The notes under the pieces were generated by a model. The model saw only the letters and a list, made by a program, of their open reading frames with translations. It was not told where the DNA came from and made no database searches. A DNA stretch of 64,000 nucleotides from Nocardioides nematodiphilus (GTDB lineage: Bacteria; Actinomycetota; Actinomycetes; Propionibacteriales; Nocardioidaceae), in assembly GCF_020216525.1 (NCBI RefSeq), contig NZ_JAIWOY010000012.1, positions 30,074 to 94,073 on the forward strand, read 5' to 3'. This document shows, in pieces, positions 1 to 8,509 of the stretch (positions within the stretch are counted from its first letter, which is position 1; each line of letters begins with the position of its first letter). The position numbers were made by a program, and so were the translations under genes.

Positions 1-1047
1 CTCCCGGCCGTCGTGCGGGCACGCCCCGCGATGCCGCCCACGCCGCAGGCAGACCTGACCGAGGACGGACCGGCGTACGAGGTGATGTATCTCCTCGACG
101 CCGACGACGTCGCGGTGACCGCCCTGCGCGCCACGCTCGGCACCCTCGGTGACTCGCTGGTCGTGGTCGGCGGCGACGGGCTGTGGAACGTGCATGTCCA
201 CGTCGACGACGTGGGCGCCGCGATCGAGGCCGGCATCGTCGCCGGCCGCCCCCACCGGGTGAAGGTCACCCACTTCGCCGAGCAGATCAACCGGTACGGC
301 GCGGATCTGACCAGCGCCCCGGGGCAGGGCCAGAGCCAGGAGCAGGGCCGCGCCATCGCGCCGCGCCCGCCGGCCCCGGTCCCGACCCGTACGGGCCGCG
401 CCGTCGTCGCGGTCGCCGGCGGACCGGGCCTGGCCGAGCTCTTCGCCGAGGCCGGCGCCGTCGCGGTGGCCTCGCGTCCCACCACCGCGGACCTGATCAC
501 CGCGCTCACCGACACGGGTGCCGCCGAGGTGATCGTGCTGCCCAACGACGAGCGCACCCAGCGCCATGCCGAGGCCGCGGCGCGCACCGTCGAGCTCGAT
601 CTCGGCATCAGGGTCGCCGTCATCCCGACCGTCGCGCAGGTGCAGGGCGTCGCGGCGCTCGCCGTCCACGACCCGAGCGCGACGTTCGATCGTGATGTGC
701 TCGAGATGACGGCGACCGCCCGCCACACCCGGCACGGCGCGATCACCGTCGCCGAGCAGCAGGCCCTCACCACCGCGGGCCCCTGCGCCCCGGGGGACAC
801 CCTCGGCGTCATCGATGGCGAGTTCGTCCGCGTCGGCGGCGACCTGGAGGAGGTCGCGCTCGACGTGCTGGGCCGCCTCATCGGTGCGGGCGGCGAGCTG
901 GTCACCCTCGTCTCCGGCGCCGGCGACCCCGAGGGGGCGCTGGCGGCCGCGGTCGAGGCCTGGGTCGCCGAGCACCACCACCTCGTCGACGTCGTCACCT
1001 ACGACGGAGGTCAGGCCCGCTACCCGCTGCTGGTGGCGGTCGAGTGA
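1..1047 (+). CDS. DAK2-domain protein (FakA/YloV-like), C-terminal part
   Basis: The reading frame is open from the first base, so the gene is cut by the window edge; what is visible is the middle and C-terminal region. The stretch YEVMYLLDADD, followed by WNVHVHVDD and then VKVTHFAEQI, is typical of the DegV-associated DAK2 family, whose best-studied member FakA phosphorylates acyl groups carried by FakB proteins. The N-terminal nucleotide-binding DhaL-like domain would lie upstream. A Pro/Gln-rich linker (about residues 103-125) separates it from the C-terminal domain (VVAVAGGPGLAELF, VIVLPND). The stop overlaps the recG start in GTGA, a sign of translational coupling. Placement just before recG is usual in actinobacteria. 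The substrate in this organism is not known. Confidence 0.85.
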   Translation, partial: LPAVVRARPAMPPTPQADLTEDGPAYEVMYLLDADDVAVTALRATLGTLGDSLVVVGGDGLWNVHVHVDDVGAAIEAGIVAGRPHRVKVTHFAEQINRYGADLTSAPGQGQSQEQGRAIAPRPPAPVPTRTGRAVVAVAGGPGLAELFAEAGAVAVASRPTTADLITALTDTGAAEVIVLPNDERTQRHAEAAARTVELDLGIRVAVIPTVAQVQGVAALAVHDPSATFDRDVLEMTATARHTRHGAITVAEQQALTTAGPCAPGDTLGVIDGEFVRVGGDLEEVALDVLGRLIGAGGELVTLVSGAGDPEGALAAAVEAWVAEHHHLVDVVTYDGGQARYPLLVAVE

Positions 1048-3293
1048 TCACTCTCGACTCGCCCGTCCAGGCGGTCCTCGGCGACAACAAGAAGGCCGAG
1101 AAGATCGTCACCGGGCTCAAGCTCCGCACGGTCGGCGACCTGCTCCACCACTTCCCGCGCCGGTATCTCAACACCGCCAAGCTCACCTCGGTCGCGGATC
1201 TCCAGGAAGGGCTAATGCTCACCGTCCTGGGCGAGATCGTCGACAGCAAGGTGGCGACCTACTCCGATCGGAAGACCGGGAGGACGGCGTACCGGGTCGA
1301 GGCTCTTCTCCAGACCGACGGGCCGCGGCTCTCGATGACGTTCTTCCTCAAGAAGCCCTGGTACGCCGACCACTACCAGCGCATGCTCGCTCCCGGCACC
1401 CGCGGCGTCTTCATCGGCAAAGCCGGCACGTTCAACAACCGCTGGCAGCTGACGCACCCGCAGATGGTCCTCTTCGGCAACGCCGACGACGGCGCTCAGG
1501 TCCCGGACGACGCCGCGATGACGATCGAGGCGCTCACTGACGTCTTCCCGATCTACCCGCTCACGGCCGGCGTGCTGTCGTGGGACCTCCAGCGCGCGAT
1601 CCGGTTCGCCCGGGAGGTCGTCACGGGCATCGAGGACCCGCTTCCCGACCATCTCAAGCAGGCCTATCAGATCCTCGACCTGCGCGAGGCCTTCGACCAG
1701 ATCCACCAGCCCGCCTCCTTCGAGGAGGTCGAGGCGGCCCAGCGCCGCTTCCGGTTCGCGGAGGCGGTCACGCTCCAGCTCGTGCTCGGGCGGCGCCGGC
1801 GCGCGCTCCAGGCGCAGGGCGCGCAGGCTCGTACGGGCGGCGCGGGCGATCTGCTGGAGCGCTTCGACGCGACCCTGCCCTTCACCCTGACCGCGGGCCA
1901 ACGCCAGGTGGGGGAGGAGATCGAGCGCGACCTCGCCCAGCCCCGTCCGATGAACCGCCTGCTCCAGGGCGAGGTCGGGTCCGGCAAGACGCTGGTCGCG
2001 CTGCGCGCGATGCTCAAGGTCGTCGACTCCGGTGGCCAGGCCGCCCTGCTCGCCCCCACCGAGGTGCTCGCCCAGCAGCACTACCGGTCGATCAACGCCA
2101 TGCTCGCCGCAGTCAATGGGGGGAGTCTCGTCGCGGGTGGCCTGCTCGGCGGCGGCACCACCGTCGAGCTGCTCACCGGCTCGATGACCAAGGCCCAGCG
2201 CACCGAGCCGCTGAGCCGGATCGCGATCGGCGAGGCCGGCATCGTCATCGGCACCCACGCCCTGCTCCAGGACAAGGTCATCTTCGACGACCTCGGCCTC
2301 GTGGTGGTCGACGAGCAGCACCGGTTCGGCGTCGAGCAGCGCGCCGCGCTGACCGACAAGGCCGGCGCCCCGCCGCACGTCCTGGTCATGACCGCGACCC
2401 CGATCCCGCGCACCGTCGCGATGACCGTCTTCGGTGACCTCGAGGTCTCCACCCTCACCGAGCTGCCCGCGGGCCGAGCCCCGATCCAGACCAACCTCGT
2501 CCCGCTGTCCGAGCGGCCGCAGTGGATCGACCGCGTGTGGGAGCGGGTCCGCGAGGAGGTCGGCAAAGGCCATCAGGCGTACGTCGTCGCGCCCCGCATC
2601 AGCGGCGACGACGCCGAGCAGGGGGAGACCGACGCCGTCGACCTGGACGAGGACGGCAACCCGATCAAGGAGCCGTCCCGGCCGCTCGCCGCGGTCACCG
2701 AGCTCGCCGCGGAGCTGAGCGCCGGACCGCTGCACGGCCTGCGGGTGGCCCTCCTGCACGGCAGGCTGCCGCCCGAGGAGAAGGAGCGCACCATGCGCGC
2801 CTTCGCCGCCGGCGAGATCGACGTGCTCGTGTCCACGACGGTCATCGAGGTCGGTGTCGACGTCGCCAACGCGACCGCGATGGTGATCGTCGACGCCGAG
2901 CGCTTCGGCGTCTCCCAGCTCCACCAGCTGCGCGGCCGGGTCGGTCGTGGCGGCCTCCCGGGCCTGTGCCTCCTGGTCTCGCACGCCTCGTACGACACGC
3001 CCGCACGGGCGCGACTGGATGCGGTGGCGAGCACCACCGACGGCTTCGTGCTCTCCCAGGTCGACCTGGAGCTGCGCCGCGAGGGCGACGTCCTCGGCGC
3101 CAACCAGTCGGGCGGCCGCTCCAGCCTACGCAACCTCCGCGTCCTGCGTGACGAGGAGACGATCGTGGAGGCCCGTGCCGCAGCCGCGGAGCTCTTGGAC
3201 AAAGATGTGGACCTGCGTCACGCTCCGCGACTCGCGGCGGTGGTGCACGAGATCGAGAACAGCATCCAAGCCGAGTACATGGAGAAGTCGTGA
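1044..3293 (+). CDS. recG: ATP-dependent DNA helicase RecG
   Basis: RecG is a superfamily 2 helicase that regresses stalled forks and processes branched DNA. The 749-residue protein has the family layout: an N-terminal OB-fold wedge domain (about residues 55-150), Walker A GEVGSGKT near residue 310, the Walker B/DEQH box VVDEQHRFGVEQR near 421, the TATPIPRT motif, and the C-terminal helicase motifs ending in QLHQLRGRVGRG. The GTG start overlaps the previous stop by 4 nt, and its stop overlaps rsmD in the same way. An acidic insert (DDAEQGETDAVDLDEDG) sits in the second helicase lobe; small insertions there are common in actinobacterial RecG. Confidence 0.97.
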   Translation: MITLDSPVQAVLGDNKKAEKIVTGLKLRTVGDLLHHFPRRYLNTAKLTSVADLQEGLMLTVLGEIVDSKVATYSDRKTGRTAYRVEALLQTDGPRLSMTFFLKKPWYADHYQRMLAPGTRGVFIGKAGTFNNRWQLTHPQMVLFGNADDGAQVPDDAAMTIEALTDVFPIYPLTAGVLSWDLQRAIRFAREVVTGIEDPLPDHLKQAYQILDLREAFDQIHQPASFEEVEAAQRRFRFAEAVTLQLVLGRRRRALQAQGAQARTGGAGDLLERFDATLPFTLTAGQRQVGEEIERDLAQPRPMNRLLQGEVGSGKTLVALRAMLKVVDSGGQAALLAPTEVLAQQHYRSINAMLAAVNGGSLVAGGLLGGGTTVELLTGSMTKAQRTEPLSRIAIGEAGIVIGTHALLQDKVIFDDLGLVVVDEQHRFGVEQRAALTDKAGAPPHVLVMTATPIPRTVAMTVFGDLEVSTLTELPAGRAPIQTNLVPLSERPQWIDRVWERVREEVGKGHQAYVVAPRISGDDAEQGETDAVDLDEDGNPIKEPSRPLAAVTELAAELSAGPLHGLRVALLHGRLPPEEKERTMRAFAAGEIDVLVSTTVIEVGVDVANATAMVIVDAERFGVSQLHQLRGRVGRGGLPGLCLLVSHASYDTPARARLDAVASTTDGFVLSQVDLELRREGDVLGANQSGGRSSLRNLRVLRDEETIVEARAAAAELLDKDVDLRHAPRLAAVVHEIENSIQAEYMEKS

Positions 3294-3862
3294 CGCGGAT
3301 CATCGGGGGTGCCGCGGGCGGACGTCGCCTCACCACGCCACGTGGCGCCCGGACCAGGCCCACGAGCGACCGGGTGCGCGAGGCGCTGTTCTCGGCGATC
3401 GAGTCGTGGTGCGGCTCCCTGCAGGGCCTGCGGTTCCTCGACCTCTACGCCGGCAGCGGCGCCGTGGGACTCGAGGCCTGGTCGCGCGGTGCCGGCATCG
3501 TGACGATGGTCGAGCAGGACAAGAAGACCGCTGCGCTCATCGCCACCAACGCCGCCACCATCGGCTTCCCGCGCGCCAACGTCATCGCGACCGCGGTCTC
3601 CACCGCGCTCGCCAAACCACCGATGGCTCCGTACGACATCGTCTTCCTCGACCCGCCCTATCCGCTCACCGAGGAGGCGCTCGCCGCCGACCTCGCTGCA
3701 CTGGCGCACAACGACTGGCTGGTGCCGGGCGCGCTGGTGGTCGTCGAGCGTGGCTCGCGCAGTCCGGAGCCGACCTGGCCGGACGTGATCGAGGACATCC
3801 GGAGCAAGAAGTACGGCGAGACCACGCTTTGGTACGGTCACGCAGCAACCCCGAGCTCCTGA
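3290..3862 (+). CDS. rsmD: 16S rRNA (guanine(966)-N2)-methyltransferase RsmD
   Basis: RsmD methylates N2 of G966 in 16S rRNA during 30S assembly. The 190-residue protein has the family N-terminus RIIGGAAGGRRL, the PTSDRVREALFSAIE motif, a class I SAM-binding motif (FLDLYAGSGAVGLEA, about residues 47-61) and the catalytic DPPY motif (FLDPPYPLTEEA, near residue 120). It starts with GTG overlapping the recG stop (GTGA) and lies 22 nt before coaD, the usual actinobacterial recG-rsmD-coaD order. Confidence 0.96.
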   Translation: MTRIIGGAAGGRRLTTPRGARTRPTSDRVREALFSAIESWCGSLQGLRFLDLYAGSGAVGLEAWSRGAGIVTMVEQDKKTAALIATNAATIGFPRANVIATAVSTALAKPPMAPYDIVFLDPPYPLTEEALAADLAALAHNDWLVPGALVVVERGSRSPEPTWPDVIEDIRSKKYGETTLWYGHAATPSS

Positions 3863-3884
3863 CTCGACCCCCTGGAGGACCGAG

Positions 3885-4364
3885 ATGCGCCGTGCCGTCT
3901 GCCCGGGCTCGTTCGACCCGGTGACCAACGGTCACATCGACATCTTCCGCCGCGCCTCGCGGCTCTTCGACGAGGTCGTGGTCGCCACCGGCACCAACAT
4001 CTCCAAGAGCCGGCTCTTCTCGCCCGACGAGCGGATCGCGATGCTGGAGGAGGCGACCGCTGACCTCCCGAACGTCCGGGTCGAGGGGTTCACCGGGCTG
4101 ATCGTGGACTTCTGCCGTGAGATCGGCGCGGTCGCGATCGTGAAGGGCATCCGCGGCGCGACGGACTATGAGTACGAGCTGCCGATGGCGCAGATGAACG
4201 TGCACCTCACCGGCGTCGAGACGGTCTTCCTGCCGGGCGCGACGACGAACGTCTTCGTCTCCTCCAGCCTCATCAAGGAGGTCTCCGCGTTCGGCGGCGA
4301 CGTGTCCACCTTCGTGCCCCCGTACGTCGTGGCGGCGCTCGCGGAGAAGCACGCCTCTCACTAG
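3885..4364 (+). CDS. coaD: phosphopantetheine adenylyltransferase
   Basis: CoaD transfers AMP from ATP to 4'-phosphopantetheine, the penultimate step of coenzyme A synthesis. At 159 residues it has the normal length. The N-terminal nucleotidyltransferase signature CPGSFDPVTNGHIDI contains the (T/H)xGH motif, and the C-terminal motif VSSSLIKEV corresponds to the family ISSTxIRE. A Shine-Dalgarno GGAGG lies 7-8 nt before the ATG. A short hairpin (AGCCGC/GCGGCT, 4373-4387) just past the stop may attenuate transcription before the DUF177 gene. Confidence 0.97.
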   Translation: MRRAVCPGSFDPVTNGHIDIFRRASRLFDEVVVATGTNISKSRLFSPDERIAMLEEATADLPNVRVEGFTGLIVDFCREIGAVAIVKGIRGATDYEYELPMAQMNVHLTGVETVFLPGATTNVFVSSSLIKEVSAFGGDVSTFVPPYVVAALAEKHASH

Positions 4365-4454
4365 TCCCCGCCTAGCCGCTGCGCGGCTGGCTCGCGCGCT
4401 CGCGGCCAGCGCCTGATCTCGTCCCTCGTTCGCGCTGTCGCTCGCTTACTCGCC

Positions 4455-4460
4455 TAAACT
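4455..4460 (+). promoter_or_regulatory. -10 hexamer TAAACT, probably for a leaderless DUF177 mRNA
   Basis: TAAACT matches the actinobacterial TAnnnT -10 consensus and ends 7 nt before the GTG at 4468, where no Shine-Dalgarno is present. This spacing puts the transcription start at or next to the start codon, as in leaderless mRNAs. No good -35 is visible; the DNA upstream is a GCTCGC-rich repeat. Confidence 0.5.
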
Positions 4461-4467
4461 CAGGCCC

Positions 4468-5019
4468 GTGAGCAAGATCGACCTGCGTGGTCCCTTCGTC
4501 CTCGACGCCCGCGAGCTCGGCCGCCGTGCCGGCACCCAGCGGGAGTACGAGCTGACCGTCCCGGCGCCGCCGGAGCTCGGCATCGACGTCTTCGCCGTGC
4601 CCGAGGGCGACGAGGTGGATGTCGACGTCCGCCTCGAGGCCGTCGTCGACGGCGTCCTGGCGACCGGCAGCGTCTTCGCCGACCTCAAGGGCGAGTGCGT
4701 CCGGTGCCTCGACCCGATCGAGGACGAGGTCGAGGCCACCTTCCAGGAGCTCTACCTCTACGAGGCCCCGGAGCTCTCCGGTGACGACGACGAGGCTGAG
4801 GACCTGAGCGTCGTGGTCGAGGAGCACATCGACCTGGAGACCGCGATCCGCAACGCGATCGTGCTGGAGATCCCGTTCCAGCCGCTGTGCTCCGACGACT
4901 GCCCCGGTCTGTGCCAGGAGTGCGGTGCCTCCCTCAAGGAGGACCCGGCGCACACCCATGAGGCCGCGATCGACCCGCGCTGGGCCAGTCTCCAGGGCCT
5001 GCAGGACGACGAGAAGTAA
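4468..5019 (+). CDS. YceD/DUF177 family protein
   Basis: DUF177 proteins are almost always encoded just upstream of rpmF and are linked to 23S rRNA/50S biogenesis; the molecular role is poorly defined. The 183-residue protein carries the family Cys pairs: GECVRCL near residue 75 and LCSDDCPGLCQECG near residues 138-151, likely one zinc site, followed by the conserved DPRWASLQGL at the C-terminus. The GTG start has no Shine-Dalgarno but follows a TAAACT -10 by 7 nt, so leaderless translation is likely. rpmF follows after about 115 nt and has its own promoter. Confidence 0.9.
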   Translation: MSKIDLRGPFVLDARELGRRAGTQREYELTVPAPPELGIDVFAVPEGDEVDVDVRLEAVVDGVLATGSVFADLKGECVRCLDPIEDEVEATFQELYLYEAPELSGDDDEAEDLSVVVEEHIDLETAIRNAIVLEIPFQPLCSDDCPGLCQECGASLKEDPAHTHEAAIDPRWASLQGLQDDEK

Positions 5020-5057
5020 CCAGCTCCCCACCTACCAAGGGGTCGAGGACGGGCCGA

Positions 5058-5087
5058 TTGGAGCCCTGAACCCGATCCCGTTAGACT
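5058..5087 (+). promoter_or_regulatory. candidate rpmF promoter (TTGGAG-18-TAGACT)
   Basis: A -35-like TTGGAG (5058-5063) and a -10-like TAGACT (5082-5087) are separated by 18 bp and lie 46 nt upstream of the rpmF start. Both fit housekeeping sigma-70-type consensus sequences, allowing rpmF-rnc-mutM to be transcribed apart from the DUF177 gene. Confidence 0.5.
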
Positions 5088-5133
5088 TCCCGGGTTGCCC
5101 GAAAGGGCGTTCGACTTTTTAGAGGAGAGAACA

Positions 5134-5319
5134 GTGGCTGTTCCGAAGCGGAAGATGTCGCGCAGCAACACCCGTCACCGTCGGTCGGCGTGGAAGGCTG
5201 TTGCGGCCAACCTTGCGACCTGCGCGAACCCCGCCTGCGGTGCCAAGGTGCTGTCGCACCGTGCGTGCGGCGAGTGCGGCCAGTACGGCTCGCGCACCGA
5301 CCGTCGCCAGGTCCTCTGA
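5134..5319 (+). CDS. rpmF: 50S ribosomal protein L32
   Basis: This 61-residue protein begins [18 protein letters not shown], the invariant L32 N-terminus, and carries the zinc-binding type (C+) cysteine set CANPAC and CGEC. The GTG start is preceded by the strong Shine-Dalgarno AGAGGAGAGA. In-frame codons upstream (from 5095) are not conserved L32 sequence and are rejected as a start. The C+ form implies zinc dependence; zinc-free paralogues, where they exist, are usually Zur-regulated, and none is in this window. Confidence 0.97.
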   Translation: MAVPKRKMSRSNTRHRRSAWKAVAANLATCANPACGAKVLSHRACGECGQYGSRTDRRQVL

Positions 5320-6028
5320 CCTACCCGGTCTCCTGACCAACTACGCCGACCTCCGAGCAGCGCTCGGGGATCCGATCCTGGACCCCGAGCTGCTGGAGCG
5401 TGCCCTGACGCACCGCTCCTACGCGTACGAGAACGGCGGCATCCCCACCAACGAGCGCCTCGAGTTCCTCGGGGACTCCGTGCTCGGTGTGGTGGTGACC
5501 GAGACGCTCTACCGCAAGCACCCCGACCTCTCCGAGGGTCGGCTGGCGAAGCTGCGGGCTGCCGTGGTCAACGCTCGCGCACTAGCGGTCGTTGGCCGCG
5601 GCATCGGTCTTGGCCAGCACATCAAGCTCGGTCGGGGCGAGGAGGCGACCGGTGGTCGCGACAAGTCCTCGATCGTCTCGGACACCGTCGAGGCCGTGAT
5701 CGGCGCCGTCCACCTCAGTGGCGGCATCGAGGTCTCGGCGCAGGTCGTGCATCTGCTCTTCGACCCGCTCATCGAGGACGCCTCGGCACTCGGAGCGGGC
5801 CTGGACTGGAAGACGTCGCTGCAGGAGATCACCGCGGAGCTCTCGCTCGGCGTGCCTGACTACGTCATCACCGCCGAGGGCCCCGACCACATGAAGACCT
5901 TCACCGCGCAGGTCCGGGTGGGCGACAAGCTCTACGGCAACGGCGTGGGCCGCTCCAAGAAGGAGGCCGAGCAGGCCGCCGCGGAGACCGCCTACCTCGA
6001 GCTCACCGCCGTCCCCGCCGACGCCTGA
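5261..6028 (+). CDS. rnc: ribonuclease III
   Basis: RNase III cleaves double-stranded RNA in rRNA precursors and some mRNAs. The catalytic domain holds the signature [13 protein letters not shown]; the C-terminal dsRNA-binding domain starts near [13 protein letters not shown] and ends with [19 protein letters not shown]. The start is uncertain. Homology begins near [12 protein letters not shown] (5330 onward), where no ATG, GTG or TTG is in frame, only a CTG at 5333. The nearest standard candidates are GTG 5261, GTG 5240 and TTG 5201, all inside rpmF in another frame. I list 5261 as a compromise; the true start may be the CTG. Confidence 0.9.
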   Translation: MRAASAASTARAPTVARSSDLPGLLTNYADLRAALGDPILDPELLERALTHRSYAYENGGIPTNERLEFLGDSVLGVVVTETLYRKHPDLSEGRLAKLRAAVVNARALAVVGRGIGLGQHIKLGRGEEATGGRDKSSIVSDTVEAVIGAVHLSGGIEVSAQVVHLLFDPLIEDASALGAGLDWKTSLQEITAELSLGVPDYVITAEGPDHMKTFTAQVRVGDKLYGNGVGRSKKEAEQAAAETAYLELTAVPADA

Positions 6029-6054
6029 GTCGCGCCTCGTGCCCGAGCACTGCG

Positions 6055-6900
6055 TTGCCTGAGCTGCCCGAGGTCGAGGTCGTGCGCGCCGGTCTCGAGC
6101 GCCACGTCGTCGGCGCGCGGATCGCCGCCGTCGAGGTCCTCCACCCGCGCCCCGTACGCCGCCACCTGGCCGGGCCGGCCGACTTCTCGGCGGTGCTGAG
6201 CGGTCGCGAGATCGTCGCGGCGCGACGCCGCGGCAAGTACCTCTGGCTGCCACTCGACTCCGGTGACGCGCTGATGGCCCACCTCGGGATGAGCGGCCAG
6301 ATGCTGGTCCAGCCCGTCGGCTCGCCCGACGAGCGGCACCTGCGCGTGCGGTTCGCCCTGGACAGGGACGAGCTGCGCTTCGTCGACCAGCGGATGTTCG
6401 GCGGCCTGTCGCTGAGCCCCGGGGGAGCCGACATCCCCACCGAGATCGCGCACATCGCGCCGGACCCGCTGGAGTCGGCGTTCGACCCGGAGTGGTTCGT
6501 CGCGCGCGTGCGCCGCTCGGCGAGCGGGATCAAGCGGCTCCTGCTGACCCAGACCGTGATCAGCGGGGTCGGCAACATCTACGCCGACGAGGCGCTGTGG
6601 CGCGCCCGCCTGCACGGGGAGCGCCCGGGCAACCGGCTCACCCGGGCCCAGGTGCTCGAGCTGCTCGGCCACGTCATCGACGTGATGTCCGACGCCCTCG
6701 CCCAGGGCGGCACCTCCTTCGACGCCCTCTACGTCAACGTCAACGGCGAGTCGGGCTACTTCGACCGGTCGCTGCACGCGTACGGGCGCGAGGACGAGCC
6801 CTGCCACAGGTGCGGCACGCCCATCCGGCGGGTGGCCTTCATGAACCGCTCCTCATACTTCTGCCCGGTCTGCCAGCCCGCGCCGCGCCGCCGCTCCTGA
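6055..6900 (+). CDS. mutM: formamidopyrimidine-DNA glycosylase (Fpg/MutM)
   Basis: MutM excises 8-oxoguanine and other oxidised purines and cleaves the abasic site. The TTG start is fixed by mechanism: the mature protein must begin PELPEVE, with Pro1 the catalytic nucleophile and Glu2 also essential. Other signatures are the lysine in [32 protein letters not shown], and the C-terminal zinc finger CHRC...CPVC (about residues 252-275). At 281 residues its length is typical. It follows rnc after 26 nt, the usual actinobacterial rnc-mutM pair. Confidence 0.97.
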   Translation: MPELPEVEVVRAGLERHVVGARIAAVEVLHPRPVRRHLAGPADFSAVLSGREIVAARRRGKYLWLPLDSGDALMAHLGMSGQMLVQPVGSPDERHLRVRFALDRDELRFVDQRMFGGLSLSPGGADIPTEIAHIAPDPLESAFDPEWFVARVRRSASGIKRLLLTQTVISGVGNIYADEALWRARLHGERPGNRLTRAQVLELLGHVIDVMSDALAQGGTSFDALYVNVNGESGYFDRSLHAYGREDEPCHRCGTPIRRVAFMNRSSYFCPVCQPAPRRRS

Positions 6901-6998
6901 CCGGGGCCGACGGCCCGGATTGACCATGCGCTTGATTGGTGCGACTCTGGTAGACGGTCCATCCGGGCCCACGTGATCACACGAAGGAACGTCCTCCT

Positions 6999-7196
6999 AT
7001 GGCCAAGGCGCTGATCGGCTACATGCACAGCGACCTGCGGATGCCGCACCACCTCATCGCCGACAACGCTCGGCTGCGTGCGCGTGTGCAGGAGCTCGAG
7101 CAGCTCGTCCTCTCCCTCAAGACCGAGAACGACTCGCTGGCACAGGCTCACGCCGATGCGCTCGAGTCTGAGATCCAGGAGATGCAGAGCGTCTGA
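6999..7196 (+). CDS. small coiled-coil protein, conserved-type hypothetical
   Basis: This 65-residue protein begins MAKALIGYMHSDLRMPHHL and continues as a leucine/glutamate-rich helix (about residues 24-63: ARVQELEQLVLSLKTEN) with heptad-like spacing, so a short parallel coiled coil is likely. It has no membrane segment or enzyme motif. A purine-rich GAAGGA lies about 10 nt before the ATG. The MAKALIGYM start resembles short proteins I associate with actinobacterial mutM/smc neighbourhoods, but I cannot give a function. A strong terminator follows. Confidence 0.7.
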   Translation: MAKALIGYMHSDLRMPHHLIADNARLRARVQELEQLVLSLKTENDSLAQAHADALESEIQEMQSV

Positions 7197-7232
7197 TCCG
7201 GACGACGGTACGCATCCCAGGCACCAACCGAC

Positions 7233-7266
7233 AGAGCCGCCCCCGACCATGGTCGGGGGCGGCTCT
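7233..7266 (+). terminator. strong hairpin terminator after the rpmF-mutM block
   Basis: AGAGCCGCCCCCGACC (7233-7248) pairs perfectly with GGTCGGGGGCGGCTCT (7251-7266) across a 2-nt gap, giving a 16-bp GC-rich stem followed by TTCGCGTTT. There is no long U-tract, as is usual in GC-rich actinobacteria. It separates the small coiled-coil gene from the acyltransferase. Confidence 0.8.
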
Positions 7267-7315
7267 TCGCGTTTCCCAAGGCCGGACCTGATCCGCCGGC
7301 CCTCTACCATGCGGT

Positions 7316-8497
7316 GTGCGTTTCCCGTTGAAGACCGTTGCGACCGCCTTCGACCCCCGCAGCAACATCGTCGGGTTCATGCGTCTGTTCCTGGCCGGAT
7401 CGGTGCTGGTGTCCCACTCGTTCATCCTGGGCTTCGGCCGGGGAGAGCCGCTGACCGGGTGGTTCCGTGGCCAGACGAACCTCGGAACGCTGGCGGTCTA
7501 CGGCTTCTTCGTGCTCTCGGGGTTCCTGATCTTCCGCTCCGCGACCCGCCTGGGCTCGGCGGGCAGGTACTTCTGGCACCGCGTCCTGCGCATCTTTCCA
7601 GCGTTCTGGCTCTGTCTCGTGGTGACCGCGCTGGTGGCGGCGCCGGCCGTCTATCTCGCGCACCGCGGCACGCTGCACGGCTTCTTCGCCGAGTCGCCGT
7701 CCCCCGTCGGCTATCTGGTGGAGAACGCCTGGCTGACGATGCACCAGTACGGCATCGGCACGATCCTGGCGGGGACGCCCTGGGGCACGTCGCACGGCAG
7801 CGTCTTCAACGGGTCGCTGTGGTCGCTGCACTATGAGTTCCTCTGCTACATCCTGGTCGCGCTCGCCGTCTACGTCGGGCGCGGGCTCGCACGGCCGATC
7901 GTCCTGCTCGCGTTCCTCGCCGTGCTCGCCTCGTCGGTGCATGCCTTCCGTGCGGGGCCGGGCTTCGCAGCGGCCGCCCGGGAGCTGCCGAGCTCACCGC
8001 ACCTGGGGATCGATGGCAACCAGCTCGCCGTCCTCCTTCTCGCGTTCCTGCTCGGCGCGGTGGCGGCGGCATACCCGCGGTGGTTCCCCCTGGACGCTCG
8101 AGTCGCCGCGATCGCTGCGGTGATCGTGGTGTTCACGGCTCGCGAGGGCTACTTCGGCGCCGTCGGCGTGCCGGCCTTCAGCTACGTGGTCCTGTGGGCC
8201 TCGGCGCTGTCGATCCCGCGGTTGCGGCAGATCGGAGCCCGCAACGACTACTCCTACGGCGTCTACATCTACGCCTTCCCGATCCAGCAGATCCTGGTCT
8301 GGGCAGGGCTGAGTGCCGCCGGGCTGCCTGCCTATGTCGCCGCCTGCGCGGCGTTGACCGCGGTGGCCGCCTGCGCGTCCTGGCACCTCGTCGAGCGACC
8401 GGCGATGCGGTGGAAGGAAGCGCGTCTCGTCCTGGGCGCCAGGAAGCCGGCGGAGGACGCGGCGATGCCACCCGCCCAGCTGGGCGCCGACGCCTGA
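7316..8497 (+). CDS. acyltransferase 3 family membrane protein (OafA/YrhL-type)
   Basis: Members of this family are multi-pass membrane enzymes that move acetyl or other acyl groups onto surface glycans, lipids or antibiotics. The 393-residue protein shows about ten hydrophobic helices and family-like motifs: FMRLFLAGSVLVSHSFI near residue 20 (the usual R and H in helix 1), GFFVLSGFLIFRS, WSLHYEFLCY, and YSYGVYIYAFPIQQ. The acceptor cannot be told from sequence. The GTG start lies 5 nt after a TACCAT -10-like hexamer (7305-7310) with no Shine-Dalgarno, suggesting a leaderless mRNA. It converges on the MFS gene with a 12-nt gap. Confidence 0.88.
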   Translation: MRFPLKTVATAFDPRSNIVGFMRLFLAGSVLVSHSFILGFGRGEPLTGWFRGQTNLGTLAVYGFFVLSGFLIFRSATRLGSAGRYFWHRVLRIFPAFWLCLVVTALVAAPAVYLAHRGTLHGFFAESPSPVGYLVENAWLTMHQYGIGTILAGTPWGTSHGSVFNGSLWSLHYEFLCYILVALAVYVGRGLARPIVLLAFLAVLASSVHAFRAGPGFAAAARELPSSPHLGIDGNQLAVLLLAFLLGAVAAAYPRWFPLDARVAAIAAVIVVFTAREGYFGAVGVPAFSYVVLWASALSIPRLRQIGARNDYSYGVYIYAFPIQQILVWAGLSAAGLPAYVAACAALTAVAACASWHLVERPAMRWKEARLVLGARKPAEDAAMPPAQLGADA

Positions 8498-8509
8498 TCC
8501 GCGCCTGCG

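Noticed and set aside
5101..5125. tRNA-like GTTCGACTTTTTAG
   Set aside because: No acceptor or anticodon stem could be drawn around it; it is the rpmF leader.
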